A DNA stretch of 64,000 bases from Promethearchaeota archaeon (GTDB taxonomy: Archaea; Asgardarchaeota; Lokiarchaeia; Sigyniarchaeales; SOKP01). Shown here piece after piece: positions 1 through 8,212 of the stretch. Position 1 is the first letter of the stretch; the number at the start of each line of letters is the position of its first letter. Location: contig JAHLWS010000046.1 of NCBI GenBank assembly GCA_019057795.1, positions 1 to 64,000 of the forward strand, read 5' to 3'. The position numbers were made by a program, and so were the translations under genes. A model generated the notes under the pieces. It worked only from the letters and a program-made list of their open reading frames with translations, searched no databases and was not told where the DNA came from.

Positions 1-275
1 CGAAGAAATCACTCAATTAATCTGTTAAACGCAGTTTTGAACAATTCTAAGAACTTAAAATACTGAAGAAATAATGTCGGAAAGAAAAATAAGAGATATT
101 ACAAAAAAATATAAAAAAAGTTGTTAACTTGTAAACTTAAGCATTCTTTTTTCTTTTATGAATCCTATTCTCGTTTTTAAATACATTTTTATTGAAGAAA
201 TTTTATATTTTGGTTGAAAGATTAATAAATATTAATTCCAAAAACTAAATTGAAATGTGAAGTTGAGAATACAAT
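1..275. other. left-edge noncoding region
   Basis: AT-rich stretch before the first gene. The + frame beginning at base 1 is open for 21 codons to a TGA at 64-66, so it could be the tail of a gene outside the window, but this is too short to identify. An A-tract element at about 104-118 resembles those near other gene ends here. A TATA-like AT-rich segment at 222-235 lies 40-55 bases before the ATG at 276 and is a plausible promoter for that gene. Confidence 0.3.
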
Positions 276-1196
276 ATGACCGATGTCTACGAAGAATTCA
301 TAGTATATGAGCTTGATAATTCAGGAGAACGAAATAGACTAGATATAAAACAGGAAGATCTTCAAATCCATTTAAATCCAGAACAGGTGTTTATTATTAT
401 ACGGGAAGACCTTAGAAGGATTTACATTTGGAAAGGAGCGAAATCTCCCGTTAGGAAAAGGTTCATAAGCTCCCGTGTAGCTCAAGAATTGCAACGAGAA
501 TTGATGGAAGACGCTCGTCACCATCGTTGTAAAATTGTATCCATAGATCAAGGGGACGAATTAGTGGAATTTTTAAACGCATTTAGATTGGAATCTATGG
601 AGGTAACGGAAAAATTAGCAGATATGCGCTATGTCCGAAACCTCGAGCGCGATAGATTATTAGAAGCAGAACATCAATCTAAAGCAAGTAAGACTAAAAG
701 AAAAGTAGAGGAGGAGTACTATTCGCCTATCTTGGATGATAAAACCGATAATATAGTGATGTCCTCGTTTGCTGTTGGAACCCCGAAATTTAAAGGGAAA
801 GAACGTCGTATTCACCCATCTAAAGTAAAAGGAACTCTTGGATTATTAGAGGAAGAAAAAGAAAAAATTAAAGAAAAAATATTAAGTATAGAAATTCCGG
901 AAAATTACGAACGCCAAAATCTGATTCTTGGACATTCCTTATACGGTGCTGTATCTAAAGTAACGGAAGTATTTGGAAAGAATGTTGTAGATATCACTTG
1001 GGAAGAGGTAAAAAAGCTTCCAAAAGGCGTAATGGAATTAGATAATAATTTATTTAGAGTTTACTTTGACGATAAGAAAGGAATTGTGGAAGCTGTAGAG
1101 GTTTTAAAGAAAGTAAGCACGCCTTCAAAAAATAAAGCTGAAAAACCTGCATCAACTCGAAGAGAACTACCAAAAATTCCAAGTAATAAAGATTAA
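276..1196 (+). CDS. gelsolin-like domain protein
   Basis: Residues 35-105 fit one gelsolin/villin repeat: a beta strand (VFIIIRE), the characteristic core strand IYIWKGAKSPVRKRF, a long helix (ISSRVAQELQRELMED) and a closing segment with DQGDELVEFLNAF, like the G-E-P-x-x-F end of the repeat. In eukaryotes gelsolin repeats bind actin, and Asgard archaea are known to carry gelsolin-domain proteins and actin homologues. Residues 106-195 are charged and probably a linker. Residues 200-285 form a second, unrecognised alpha/beta-looking domain. No signal peptide or membrane segment is visible, so it should be cytosolic. It is a single-gene unit ending before a convergent neighbour. The family call rests on motif shape; an actin-related role is inference. 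Confidence 0.65.
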   Translation: MTDVYEEFIVYELDNSGERNRLDIKQEDLQIHLNPEQVFIIIREDLRRIYIWKGAKSPVRKRFISSRVAQELQRELMEDARHHRCKIVSIDQGDELVEFLNAFRLESMEVTEKLADMRYVRNLERDRLLEAEHQSKASKTKRKVEEEYYSPILDDKTDNIVMSSFAVGTPKFKGKERRIHPSKVKGTLGLLEEEKEKIKEKILSIEIPENYERQNLILGHSLYGAVSKVTEVFGKNVVDITWEEVKKLPKGVMELDNNLFRVYFDDKKGIVEAVEVLKKVSTPSKNKAEKPASTRRELPKIPSNKD

Positions 1197-1245
1197 TTCG
1201 TAAATAGAAATAGATTAAATCTTATTTTTGAGCAAGTCTTTTGCT

Positions 1246-1950
1246 CTATAAACTATTAAGAGCATCGTCTTGTGGTTCAATTTCTTCAACCGGACCTTCT
1301 TCTATTTCTTCTTCTCCTTCTTTTTCGTTATTCAACTTGTTATTTTCAGTTGTGTTAGATTCTTCATTATCTTGTGCCTTAGGGCTGAGTGCAAGGTTTT
1401 TATCCTTTTTATCGATTTTTTCGGGTTTATTCATCTGTTTAATTTTCTTTAAACCTTCTATTGCTTCTTTCCGCACGGAAGGGCTTCGATCTTTTAATGC
1501 TTTAGCTAAAACATCAAGAGAGTGCGGGTGATGTAATTCGCCTAATTCATCCGCAGCTTCTTTTCGAACTAATTCATGTGCATCGTTTAGTAAAATATAA
1601 GCTAAAACGCCTAGAACCTCGTTATCACCGAGTTCTCCTAAAGTATCCACCGCGTCTTTCCTAACGCCTGGATCAGGGTCAGTTAGTGCTGTATTAGCTA
1701 ACTCTTTTAGCGTTCTATCTGAATATCCAAGAGGTTGTATACCAACTAAATCTATTCCACAGAATTTACAAAAACTGTGACTAATTTTAATTGCTTTCCC
1801 ACACGAGGGACAAACGCGTTGGTTTTCAAAATCAACTGATGGTTTTGTAAACCTTGCTGGACTTGATCCTCGTACTTGCTCTCTATTTACTCTATAAGGG
1901 TTTTTATTAGGATCTGGATAATTTGTAGGTTTTCCCATTGGTTTACTCAC
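1246..1950 (-). CDS. zinc-ribbon and HEAT-repeat protein
   Basis: An N-terminal zinc ribbon with two CxxC pairs (CPSCGKAIKISHSFCKFCG, about residues 47-65) is followed by HEAT/PBS-lyase-like repeats at about residues 75-170. These have the recurring pattern DPDPGVRKDAVDTLGEL, NDAHELVRKEAADELGEL and DRSPSVRKEAIEGLKKI. The tail (about 180-234) is low-complexity and very acidic. Such repeats usually form a protein-binding scaffold, and no enzyme motif is present. The frame opens with GTG at 1950; an in-frame ATG follows four codons later at 1938, and I cannot decide between them. It is convergent with the gelsolin-like gene. Confidence 0.7.
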   Translation of the reverse strand: MSKPMGKPTNYPDPNKNPYRVNREQVRGSSPARFTKPSVDFENQRVCPSCGKAIKISHSFCKFCGIDLVGIQPLGYSDRTLKELANTALTDPDPGVRKDAVDTLGELGDNEVLGVLAYILLNDAHELVRKEAADELGELHHPHSLDVLAKALKDRSPSVRKEAIEGLKKIKQMNKPEKIDKKDKNLALSPKAQDNEESNTTENNKLNNEKEGEEEIEEGPVEEIEPQDDALNSL

Positions 1951-2065
1951 ATTTTTTATTCTTTAATTAATCCTTTTAACTTATGATAAATATACTTTTT
2001 AACTTTAATTAAGATAATGTAGACCAATTTTTAATATAATAGAACTTTTCTTGAGAAAATTTGTA

Positions 2066-2584
2066 CTACCCATCTAACTTTACAAATATGTCTCCCACGC
2101 ATTTTTCTTGGGAGTATAATAAGCATTCATTAATTTTAGGTTTTAATTCATATTTAATTCCTAATGCATCCAGCCAGCAGCATACACGATAAACAACACC
2201 ACATTCATAACCTTGCTTTACTCCAATCATTTTCATTCCTTCGAACGCGAAACATTTATCCATTTCCCAATGCATGCAGTTATTTTCGGGGAAAGTATAT
2301 TCAAACTTCATAAAATCTCCTTTTAAAATACTAAAACCATCATCGATGAATTTTTTAAGTTGTTCGAAAGTAGTTATCTTCGTATTTTCCATTCCTAAGG
2401 CTTTTCGAACTCTTTGCATTTCAAATACTGATAAGTTTTTGATGGCTCCTTTATTGAGCTTGTTTGCAGCATCGATTCCATATTCTTTTACTGCATTATA
2501 AAACCACGCGCCATCATGGGTCATCCAACATTTAACAAGAAGATCTTTTAACTCATGCTTATCAAGTTTATCAAATAAGGTCAT
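2066..2584 (-). CDS. conserved cysteine-containing protein, DUF6125-like
   Basis: A 172-residue cytosolic protein beginning MTLFDKLDKHELKDLLVKC. The motif WMTHDGAWFYNAVKEYGIDAA, the helix-rich middle and the cysteines in the C-terminal half (CMHWEMDKC, YECG, VCCW, ECLLYSQEKC) resemble DUF6125-type proteins of anaerobes, some of which occur near redox or corrinoid genes. The cysteine pattern could bind a metal or Fe-S cluster, but this is not established. The open frame reaches 2662, but the first 26 codons look hydrophobic and untypical, so I chose the ATG at 2584. Family membership is from memory of the motif and is tentative. Confidence 0.5.
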   Translation of the reverse strand: MTLFDKLDKHELKDLLVKCWMTHDGAWFYNAVKEYGIDAANKLNKGAIKNLSVFEMQRVRKALGMENTKITTFEQLKKFIDDGFSILKGDFMKFEYTFPENNCMHWEMDKCFAFEGMKMIGVKQGYECGVVYRVCCWLDALGIKYELKPKINECLLYSQEKCVGDIFVKLDG

Positions 2585-2851
2585 ATTATAATCTAAATTG
2601 AGTTGACTTAAACTTAAGTTTAATAAAACGCAATAAAATTTAAAATATTTGAAAAAGAACAAGATAATTTTATATAATCTTAGAGCAAAAGTTACAACAT
2701 TTGCATTACTTTTGAGTTGAGTTGAGAATGACTAAAGATGACAAAAATTATAGTATGTTTTTGATAGATATAAAAACATATAATGATTTTACTATTATAA
2801 TAGAATAATTATTTTATTAAATAATTAAATAATTAGATCATATAAGTAAAC

Positions 2852-3103
2852 ATGACATATACTACAATTTCTATTAAAGATAAGACCAAAAAAGATTTAA
2901 AGAATCTTCTATCAATATATAATGCAAAATCTATGGATGAATTACTAAAATTGCTAATAATAGAAGCAAAGAAAAAGAAGATTGACGATTTTGGCATTGA
3001 ATTTCAAAAAAAATTAAAAGAAAAGAATTTATCTTTAGAAGATATCATAAAATCTGGAGAAGAAATAAGAGCAAAAATCTTAAAGGAAGAATCTAAGAAA
3101 TGA
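2852..3103 (+). CDS. VapB-type antitoxin
   Basis: An 83-residue charged protein. The N-terminal segment TTISIKDKTKKDLKNLL looks like a ribbon-helix-helix DNA-binding start (a short beta strand, then helix), followed by a helical, lysine-rich tail that would wrap the toxin. It overlaps the next gene by four bases (ATGA), the usual arrangement of antitoxin before toxin. The pair is likely autoregulated from the AT-rich promoter at about 2790-2840. The call depends largely on the adjacent PIN protein. Confidence 0.65.
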   Translation: MTYTTISIKDKTKKDLKNLLSIYNAKSMDELLKLLIIEAKKKKIDDFGIEFQKKLKEKNLSLEDIIKSGEEIRAKILKEESKK

Positions 3104-3567
3104 TTCCCTTAGTTATAGATACAAACATAATATATTCAGCCATATATAATAAAAATGGCATCGAAAGACAACTTCTTAATTGTATTATTGATAATGATGA
3201 AATTCAAATATTTGCTCCCGCTATATTTTGGGATGAAATTCTTAGGAATCTTTCAAAAAAATTAAATTTTCAGGAAGAAACTGTGAATTCTATTCTTTCC
3301 CAATTTGATATAATTGAAATTTCTCCCAAACAATACGAACCAAAGATTGATGAGGCTAGAAGTTTAATTTTCCATGAAAATGACATACCTTTTGTTGCCT
3401 GTGCTCTTTTCTTAAATGCACCAATTTGGTCAGGAAATGAAACTCATTTTAGAGCTTTAGATAAATCTAAAAAAGTAATCTGGTTTAATTCAATAAGATT
3501 AAACAATTTTTTAAAAAAAAACAACATCGATAAATTGGATACTAATGACGATAAACTTACTAAATAA
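3100..3567 (+). CDS. PIN-domain ribonuclease toxin, VapC-like
   Basis: A 155-residue PIN domain. The acidic active-site residues are visible: VIDTNI at the start (D7, with N9), an acidic residue in IFWDEIL (about 45) and ENDIPFVACAL followed by SGNETHF in the C-terminal half. PIN toxins are Mg-dependent endoribonucleases that often cleave tRNA or rRNA; the target here is unknown. It overlaps the antitoxin gene by four bases. The stop is followed after 22 bases by the start of the eRF1-like gene in the same direction, so read-through transcription of that gene is possible. Confidence 0.75.
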   Translation: MIPLVIDTNIIYSAIYNKNGIERQLLNCIIDNDEIQIFAPAIFWDEILRNLSKKLNFQEETVNSILSQFDIIEISPKQYEPKIDEARSLIFHENDIPFVACALFLNAPIWSGNETHFRALDKSKKVIWFNSIRLNNFLKKNNIDKLDTNDDKLTK

Positions 3568-3589
3568 TTAGTCATGAGACGAAAAAAGA

Positions 3590-4336
3590 ATGAAAAAAAA
3601 ACCAAAACGTGGATTTTTAGTGGCACTATTAATTGGTTTTGATGAAAAAGAAATTCATACCTGGAAAGTGTATAGTCAATCTTTAAGAGTTTATAAAACT
3701 ATCAAATTAACTCGCAAATGGAAATACTTGGATGATAAGCAAATATATCATTTACTTGAAGAATTAGTAAATATCATTCGACTTGTTATTAGGGATGGTT
3801 TAAAAAGCATTTTATTAGCCAGCTCACAGAAAAAGGATTATTCAACCATCTTTTTAGACCATATTAATAAACATCACCAGTGGTTAATTCGTTCTAAGGG
3901 ATATAATCGAGTTAGTTTTGGTGAGATTGTTGGAAATGCTAATAATATAGAAAGTGCTAAATTTTTAATTTCTCAAGAGAAATCATTACATGTTATTCAC
4001 GAAACTACATCGGACGAAATAAATCTATTAGTTAAACAACTAGAAAAAATAATCAATGTCGGTGATCCTAACAGATTATTGTTATATAATTTGGAAGATA
4101 TTGAAGCTCTCATTTATGGAAGGGGTAAAAAAGACAAATCCGCAGCAGAAAAGCTAGACTTCTTAATCGTAACGGAAAACTTCATTAAAGATCATAAAAG
4201 TAAGAATCGAATCCATCGCCTCATACAGATTGCGAATAATAAGGGAATTTTAACAAAGACAATATCAATAGAAAATCCTGCAGTGGATCGTTTTAATCAA
4301 TTTGGAGGGATTTTAGCTTTTAAAAAGACAAGCTAA
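3590..4336 (+). CDS. eRF1/Pelota domain 2-3-like protein
   Basis: A 248-residue protein. The N-terminal part (RGFLVALLIGFDEKEIHTW) resembles the RNase H-like domain 2 of eRF1/Pelota. The C-terminal part (AAEKLDFLIVTENF, then a helix and KGILTKTISIENPAVDRFNQFGGILAF) resembles domain 3, the L7Ae-like fold that ends with a G-G-I strand. The N-terminal decoding domain of true release factors (NIKS motif) is absent, and I see no GGQ tripeptide. If the assignment is right, it is a release-factor or rescue-factor paralogue (compare Vms1-like proteins) acting on the ribosome without codon recognition. Another possibility is a host-derived stress protein linked to the upstream toxin. Confidence 0.45.
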   Translation: MKKKPKRGFLVALLIGFDEKEIHTWKVYSQSLRVYKTIKLTRKWKYLDDKQIYHLLEELVNIIRLVIRDGLKSILLASSQKKDYSTIFLDHINKHHQWLIRSKGYNRVSFGEIVGNANNIESAKFLISQEKSLHVIHETTSDEINLLVKQLEKIINVGDPNRLLLYNLEDIEALIYGRGKKDKSAAEKLDFLIVTENFIKDHKSKNRIHRLIQIANNKGILTKTISIENPAVDRFNQFGGILAFKKTS

Positions 4337-4364
4337 GATAGAGAAATTTTGATCTCTCAAAAAA

Positions 4365-5201
4365 TTATTGAGATTTTTCCATCTTTTTCCTTTCTTTAGC
4401 AACCTTGCGAAATCCTTTTATAAGTTTCATTATCGAAAATCCTCTGAATACTTTTCCATTAGATTTACAACGAGGTAAAACAAAAGGGATGACCTTGCTA
4501 CAACTCTCTTCTATATCAGTTGCCACATGTTTCATAATTAAGTCTAATTCTTTTTGAAATTCATCTTCATCTTTCCACTCTTTAATTACTTGCGAATTTA
4601 TCATTAAATTTGTATATATCATACCGGGAAGGAAAATGTTTATTTTGATATCATATGAATTCTGTTTAAATTCTTCTGCAAGGCATTTTGAAAATGCGAG
4701 CACACCTCCTTTTGAAGCAGAATATATCGTCATGTGTTCTAATGGGCGATCTGCGCCCCCTCCTGCTAATGTGATAATCCTTCCATATCCTTGCTTTTTC
4801 ATTTGGGGGATTACCGCAGAGATTGAATTAATGGTTCCAATCAAGTTAACACCGATAACTTGATTAGCATCTTGATTAACTTTTTCTAAAGAAAGATATT
4901 CAAAAGGTCCGTAAGTAAGGTTGAGTCCCGCATTCGTTACTAAGATGCGAACTCCACCAAATGCTTCAATTGTTTTATCAACAATATTTTTAACAGCAAT
5001 AGGGTCTGAAACATCGCACACAGCACCAATAACGTTATTTCCAAATTTTTCTTTAAATTCAGCTAAAGTTTTGTTAACTTTATCCTCATTTCTTGAGCAT
5101 ATAGCAACTTTGGCACCTTCCTTGAGAAATAATTCTGCTAACTTTTTCCCTATACCACTAGTAGAACCAGTTATGATTGCAATTTCATTTTTCATTCTCA
5201 T
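4365..5201 (-). CDS. short-chain dehydrogenase/reductase
   Basis: A classical SDR of 278 residues: cofactor motif TGSTSGIG at about residues 11-18, CDVSD for the adenine ring, NAG at about 91-93, and the catalytic Ser-Tyr-Lys with YSASKGG. CSRN after the second strand has a basic residue, which favours NADP(H). The substrate cannot be deduced. The C-terminal 40 residues are lysine-rich. The start could be either of two Met codons two residues apart. It is convergent with the eRF1-like gene and stands alone. Confidence 0.85.
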   Translation of the reverse strand: MRMKNEIAIITGSTSGIGKKLAELFLKEGAKVAICSRNEDKVNKTLAEFKEKFGNNVIGAVCDVSDPIAVKNIVDKTIEAFGGVRILVTNAGLNLTYGPFEYLSLEKVNQDANQVIGVNLIGTINSISAVIPQMKKQGYGRIITLAGGGADRPLEHMTIYSASKGGVLAFSKCLAEEFKQNSYDIKINIFLPGMIYTNLMINSQVIKEWKDEDEFQKELDLIMKHVATDIEESCSKVIPFVLPRCKSNGKVFRGFSIMKLIKGFRKVAKERKKMEKSQ

Positions 5202-5277
5202 TAATTAATCACTTAGTAAATTTTCATATTAAACCATTAACTAAATAATACTTCATATGTAAAGTTGACAATTATAA

Positions 5278-5479
5278 AAATTAATTCAGGGATATAATAT
5301 TACTCCCGTCTTAAAAGAACCCCAAAAAATAATCAGAAAGCAACTGTTTATTGAACACGACGAAGAAATAGTGGATGATACGATATTTAGACTTCGAACA
5401 CTAGTCACAAAAATTCACCGCTTAACGATCTACTATGGTTATGAGAATACAGGAGAACTATTCAATTATAAAAATGAAT
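5278..5479 (+). pseudogene. start-less open frame, possible gene remnant
   Basis: In the 340-base gap between the SDR and the Fe-S protein, one + frame is open for about 66 codons to a TGA at 5477-5479. Its translation is protein-like (for example VLKEPQKIIRKQLFIEHDEE, then TIFRLRTLVTKIHRLTIYYG) but it has no ATG, GTG or TTG start. It could be the end of a degraded gene. I do not recognise the family. The rest of the gap shows nothing. Confidence 0.25.
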
Positions 5480-5541
5480 GAAAGAACTTTATCTCTTGGT
5501 TATGATTTTTGAGAAAAATAGAGAAATAAAAAGGTGTTGGA

Positions 5542-6672
5542 TTAAAGTATCAATTCCGTAAATGTTTTATTCCCGATCAATCGTTTTTCAGGCGGAATGT
5601 TGTCTCTTACCTTTACCATCTTAATAGCATCATTTGGGCAATTCGCTGCACAAACACCGCATCCGATGCATAATTCATCCCTCACCACTATCATCTCATC
5701 GGATGAATCTGATTCTTGGGGCCATCTATGATAGATCGCATCATTAGGACACTTTTTCAAGCATATCTCGCATTTATTACAAATCTCTACATTAATTTGA
5801 GGAGCATAATTTGAAGGACTAGCACCTTTCGTGTGAAATTGTTTTGCTGGAAACAATGCTCCACAGTGACAACTACAACAATTACAGAAAAATTGTGATG
5901 ATTCATATCCTTGGTCTTCGATTGCGTTATGCACTAGCCCTCTCTTTTCAGTTTCTTTAATGAATTCGATTGCTTCTTCCTTATTTAATAATCTTGCTCC
6001 AGGCATTTGAGCCATCATCGTTGAAGCAGCTCCCGCAATAAAACATCCCATTTCTGACGGGGCAACCTCGCAGGGCTCTCCTGATAATTCACCTATTAAG
6101 CGACATTGACAAGGAATAACGGCAAATTGATCATTATTTTTGATAATTTCCATTACTGTTTCGTAAGGATAAGCTTGAGCTTTTATGTCGTAAGATTTAT
6201 TAATTTCAATTAGTTTTTCTTGAGCATCTATAGGTAATAATGGTCTAAATAATTGAAAATCCGATTCAAAATTTGCTTGAGGATAAACTTCTTTCATTAA
6301 ATCACGATACAATTTAGCAGCTTTCAATTGATTTTCTTCTGTATCAGTTCTTCTTATGAAATATGTTTCGAATACACCTGGAAGAATAGGTTCAAGAGCG
6401 TATTTAGTTCCCGTTTTGTGAAGAGTTCCAACTCGTACGGAACGAGCTAAAATTTTTTTCAATTCAGCTTTGGGAATCCCGGTTTTCTCTTCTAATGTTT
6501 TTAATGAAATTGATTTATCTGCACTTTCAAACTGAGAAAGAATTTTTATTTCTTGTTCGTTCCAAAACACTTTTAATAGCTCAATAATTTTCTTATGTTT
6601 TGGTGTTTTTAATGGCCCTAATGTAAGTTTTTGCCGTACTATCTCGTAATAATCTGGTTCAGCCATAAACAT
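5542..6672 (-). CDS. winged-helix plus 2[4Fe-4S] ferredoxin protein
   Basis: A 376-residue protein. Residues about 50-100 look like a winged helix (SISLKTLEEKTGIPKAELKKIL). The middle has a CQCR motif, further cysteines in EPCEV and GCFIAG, and a dense CNCCSCHC cluster. The C-terminal 90 residues hold two ferredoxin motifs (CNKCEICLKKCP and CIGCGVCAANCP), each able to bind a [4Fe-4S] cluster. Related proteins are frequent in anaerobic archaea and deltaproteobacteria and probably carry electrons; the partner is not known. An N-terminal DNA-binding-like domain joined to redox clusters would allow redox sensing, but that is inference. Start ATG at 6672, with a second Met two codons on. Confidence 0.7.
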   Translation of the reverse strand: MFMAEPDYYEIVRQKLTLGPLKTPKHKKIIELLKVFWNEQEIKILSQFESADKSISLKTLEEKTGIPKAELKKILARSVRVGTLHKTGTKYALEPILPGVFETYFIRRTDTEENQLKAAKLYRDLMKEVYPQANFESDFQLFRPLLPIDAQEKLIEINKSYDIKAQAYPYETVMEIIKNNDQFAVIPCQCRLIGELSGEPCEVAPSEMGCFIAGAASTMMAQMPGARLLNKEEAIEFIKETEKRGLVHNAIEDQGYESSQFFCNCCSCHCGALFPAKQFHTKGASPSNYAPQINVEICNKCEICLKKCPNDAIYHRWPQESDSSDEMIVVRDELCIGCGVCAANCPNDAIKMVKVRDNIPPEKRLIGNKTFTELIL

Positions 6673-6840
6673 TATTATAATTCTATTGTTTAAATATCTA
6701 TCTCATTGGATATTTTCTATAATGAAAATCGAACCATCATTTGAAGTATTGGATGACTGTTTTTTGGTCTGTCAGATGTATTCAGACTACACTTTATTAT
6801 GGGTTTGATGAAGTGTCACAACCAGATATGATAATATAAC

Positions 6841-6859
6841 AAAAAACTATAAAAAAAAA
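6841..6859. promoter_or_regulatory. A-rich element, copy 1
   Basis: AAAAAACTATAAAAAAAAA lies in the divergent gap between the Fe-S gene and the DUF433 gene. Nearly the same sequence, with a shared AATATAA just before and ATTTAAT just after, occurs at 8176-8193. Here it is not behind any gene, so a promoter role (CTATAAAA as a TATA box) fits better than termination. Confidence 0.3.
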
Positions 6860-6951
6860 TATTTAATTCTCCGATGCTAAAATTTCTAAATCAAGTTTAT
6901 TTATTATACAATAGATATTTATAACCTATTCACTTTAATATATCATAGAAG

Positions 6952-7194
6952 ATGTCAGATATTATCGAGAGTAATCCCAAGATTCTTGGAGGAAAGCCTA
7001 TAATAAAAGGAACAAGAATTCCAGTCGCATTAATTTACGAATTAATAGGTTTGAATTATTCGATAAATCAGATATTAGAAGAGTATCCTCATCTTAATAA
7101 AAAGATAATCTTAACTTTACTTGAAATTGGAAAGGAGGCGAATGAAAACCTCTCAAATATAAACATTGACGACATTATTAGTAAAGAGGTTTAA
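6952..7194 (+). CDS. DUF433 antitoxin
   Basis: An 80-residue DUF433 protein with the family signature: NPKILGGKPIIKGTRIPVAL near the start and an HTH-like segment (LNYSINQILEEYPHL). DUF433 proteins have a winged-helix-like fold and usually pair with DUF5615 PIN-like toxins, exactly as here. The downstream gene starts two bases after this stop, so the two are translationally coupled. It probably represses its own promoter. Confidence 0.85.
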   Translation: MSDIIESNPKILGGKPIIKGTRIPVALIYELIGLNYSINQILEEYPHLNKKIILTLLEIGKEANENLSNINIDDIISKEV

Positions 7195-7196
7195 AA

Positions 7197-7550
7197 TTGA
7201 AATTTCTTCTTGATGAGAATGTTCCTATTTCAATTAAGAAAGTAATTCAAGATAATGGATTTGAAGCCTTTACTTTGTATGATTTCAATATGTTAGGTAT
7301 TCAGAATGGGAAGGTTGCTGAACTTGCTTTGAATAACAATGCTATTATCCTGACATTAGATTCTGATTTTTTAAATTTAAATAAGAATCTTCAAACAAAA
7401 AGTCGTATAGTTTATATTAAAATACATCCAAGAGATCCAGTTAAGCTTAGGAAAATAGTTAATAATTTTTTAAAAAAATACAGTTCTAAATTAAATAATC
7501 CATTCAAATTAATGATAACTGAGACTGATGAAGTCTATGAGCTCTTTTAG
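7197..7550 (+). CDS. DUF5615 PIN-like toxin
   Basis: A 117-residue PIN-like protein: FLLDENVP at the start carries the first acidic residues, LTLDSDFL the second group, and VYIKIHPRD closes the family pattern. DUF5615 proteins are predicted Mg-dependent RNases and form toxin-antitoxin pairs with DUF433 proteins. The start codon is TTG at 7197, two bases behind the antitoxin stop; an upstream GG-rich patch (AAAGGAGGCG at about 7132-7141) lies inside the antitoxin gene and is too far to serve as its ribosome site. Confidence 0.8.
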   Translation: MKFLLDENVPISIKKVIQDNGFEAFTLYDFNMLGIQNGKVAELALNNNAIILTLDSDFLNLNKNLQTKSRIVYIKIHPRDPVKLRKIVNNFLKKYSSKLNNPFKLMITETDEVYELF

Positions 7551-7639
7551 CACAATTTCGGATATATTGATAAATAAAAGCCTTAATGTTTTTATATTTC
7601 CAACTAACGACAATTAAAACCTAATGTTTGACTAATATA

Positions 7640-7654
7640 ACTATAAAAAAAAAA
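7640..7654 (-). terminator. U-tract terminator
   Basis: On the - strand this reads as a T-tract containing TATAG, 37-51 bases behind the stop of the gene ending at 7691. There is no stem, which fits archaeal U-tract termination. The + gene ending at 7550 is also nearby. Confidence 0.4.
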
Positions 7655-7690
7655 GAAATTAATTAGGTTGATTTTTTTTAAGTTTTCAAT

Positions 7691-7990
7691 TTAACCCAGA
7701 CCTACCAAGCTTAAGGCGTCTTTAGCTTCTAAAACGGGATAAAGCGTATATTTGTAGCCTACTATATCCATGTATGCAGAAAGTCTTTTAACGATTGCTT
7801 TTATCGCGTCGAAGTATTTACTGTCATCTTCTACCTTATAAATGGCGAAAAATGTGGTTTCACCCGCTGCAGCATTGAATATGTGTAAGATTTTCACATA
7901 TTCAGGTAATTTTTCAAGTTTAGTAAACTTTTTTCCGACTTCCGTACCGACATGAGCTGGAAAGCTTCCCATAACCACTACATATGCCAT
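7691..7990 (-). CDS. small conserved protein of unknown function
   Basis: A 99-residue protein beginning MAYVVVMGSFPAHVGTEVGK. It has an alternating strand/helix pattern (VVVMGSF, LHIFNAAAGETTFFAIYKV, IVGYKYTLYPVL) suggestive of a ferredoxin-like dimeric alpha/beta barrel fold. No catalytic motif is evident. The frame is open to a GTG at 8002, but AAAGGTGG on the - strand lies at the right distance before the ATG at 7990, so I chose that start. It sits between a toxin-antitoxin pair and the aldolase gene, with its own U-tract end. Confidence 0.55.
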   Translation of the reverse strand: MAYVVVMGSFPAHVGTEVGKKFTKLEKLPEYVKILHIFNAAAGETTFFAIYKVEDDSKYFDAIKAIVKRLSAYMDIVGYKYTLYPVLEAKDALSLVGLG

Positions 7991-8175
7991 AATTCCTACC
8001 ACCTTTAATTCTATAATTTTTAATTTAAATTCAAATTTTCTTAGATTTCGTTAAAGAAATTTAAGACAAATTAGTATAAAATCTTTATCACAAACAAATA
8101 TACAAAAAAAATTTCTAAAATGGCTTGCGAACTGTATCATCATCGAATTATTTGTTCATGGCGATACAATATAAT

Positions 8176-8193
8176 AAAAAACTATAAAAAAAA
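8176..8193 (-). terminator. U-tract terminator
   Basis: On the - strand this is T8-ATAG-T6, beginning 20 bases behind the aldolase stop. It is nearly identical to the elements at 6841 and 7640. Position and composition suit archaeal termination of the aldolase transcript. Confidence 0.45.
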
Positions 8194-8212
8194 GATTTAA
8201 TTTTATAAGGAT

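Noticed and set aside
1241..1531. Open + frame across the HEAT-repeat gene
   Set aside because: It is Ser/Phe-rich low complexity, the mirror of the acidic tail and HEAT repeats on the other strand.
6721..6807. 28-codon + frame upstream of the DUF433 gene
   Set aside because: No ribosome site or motif; probably promoter DNA.
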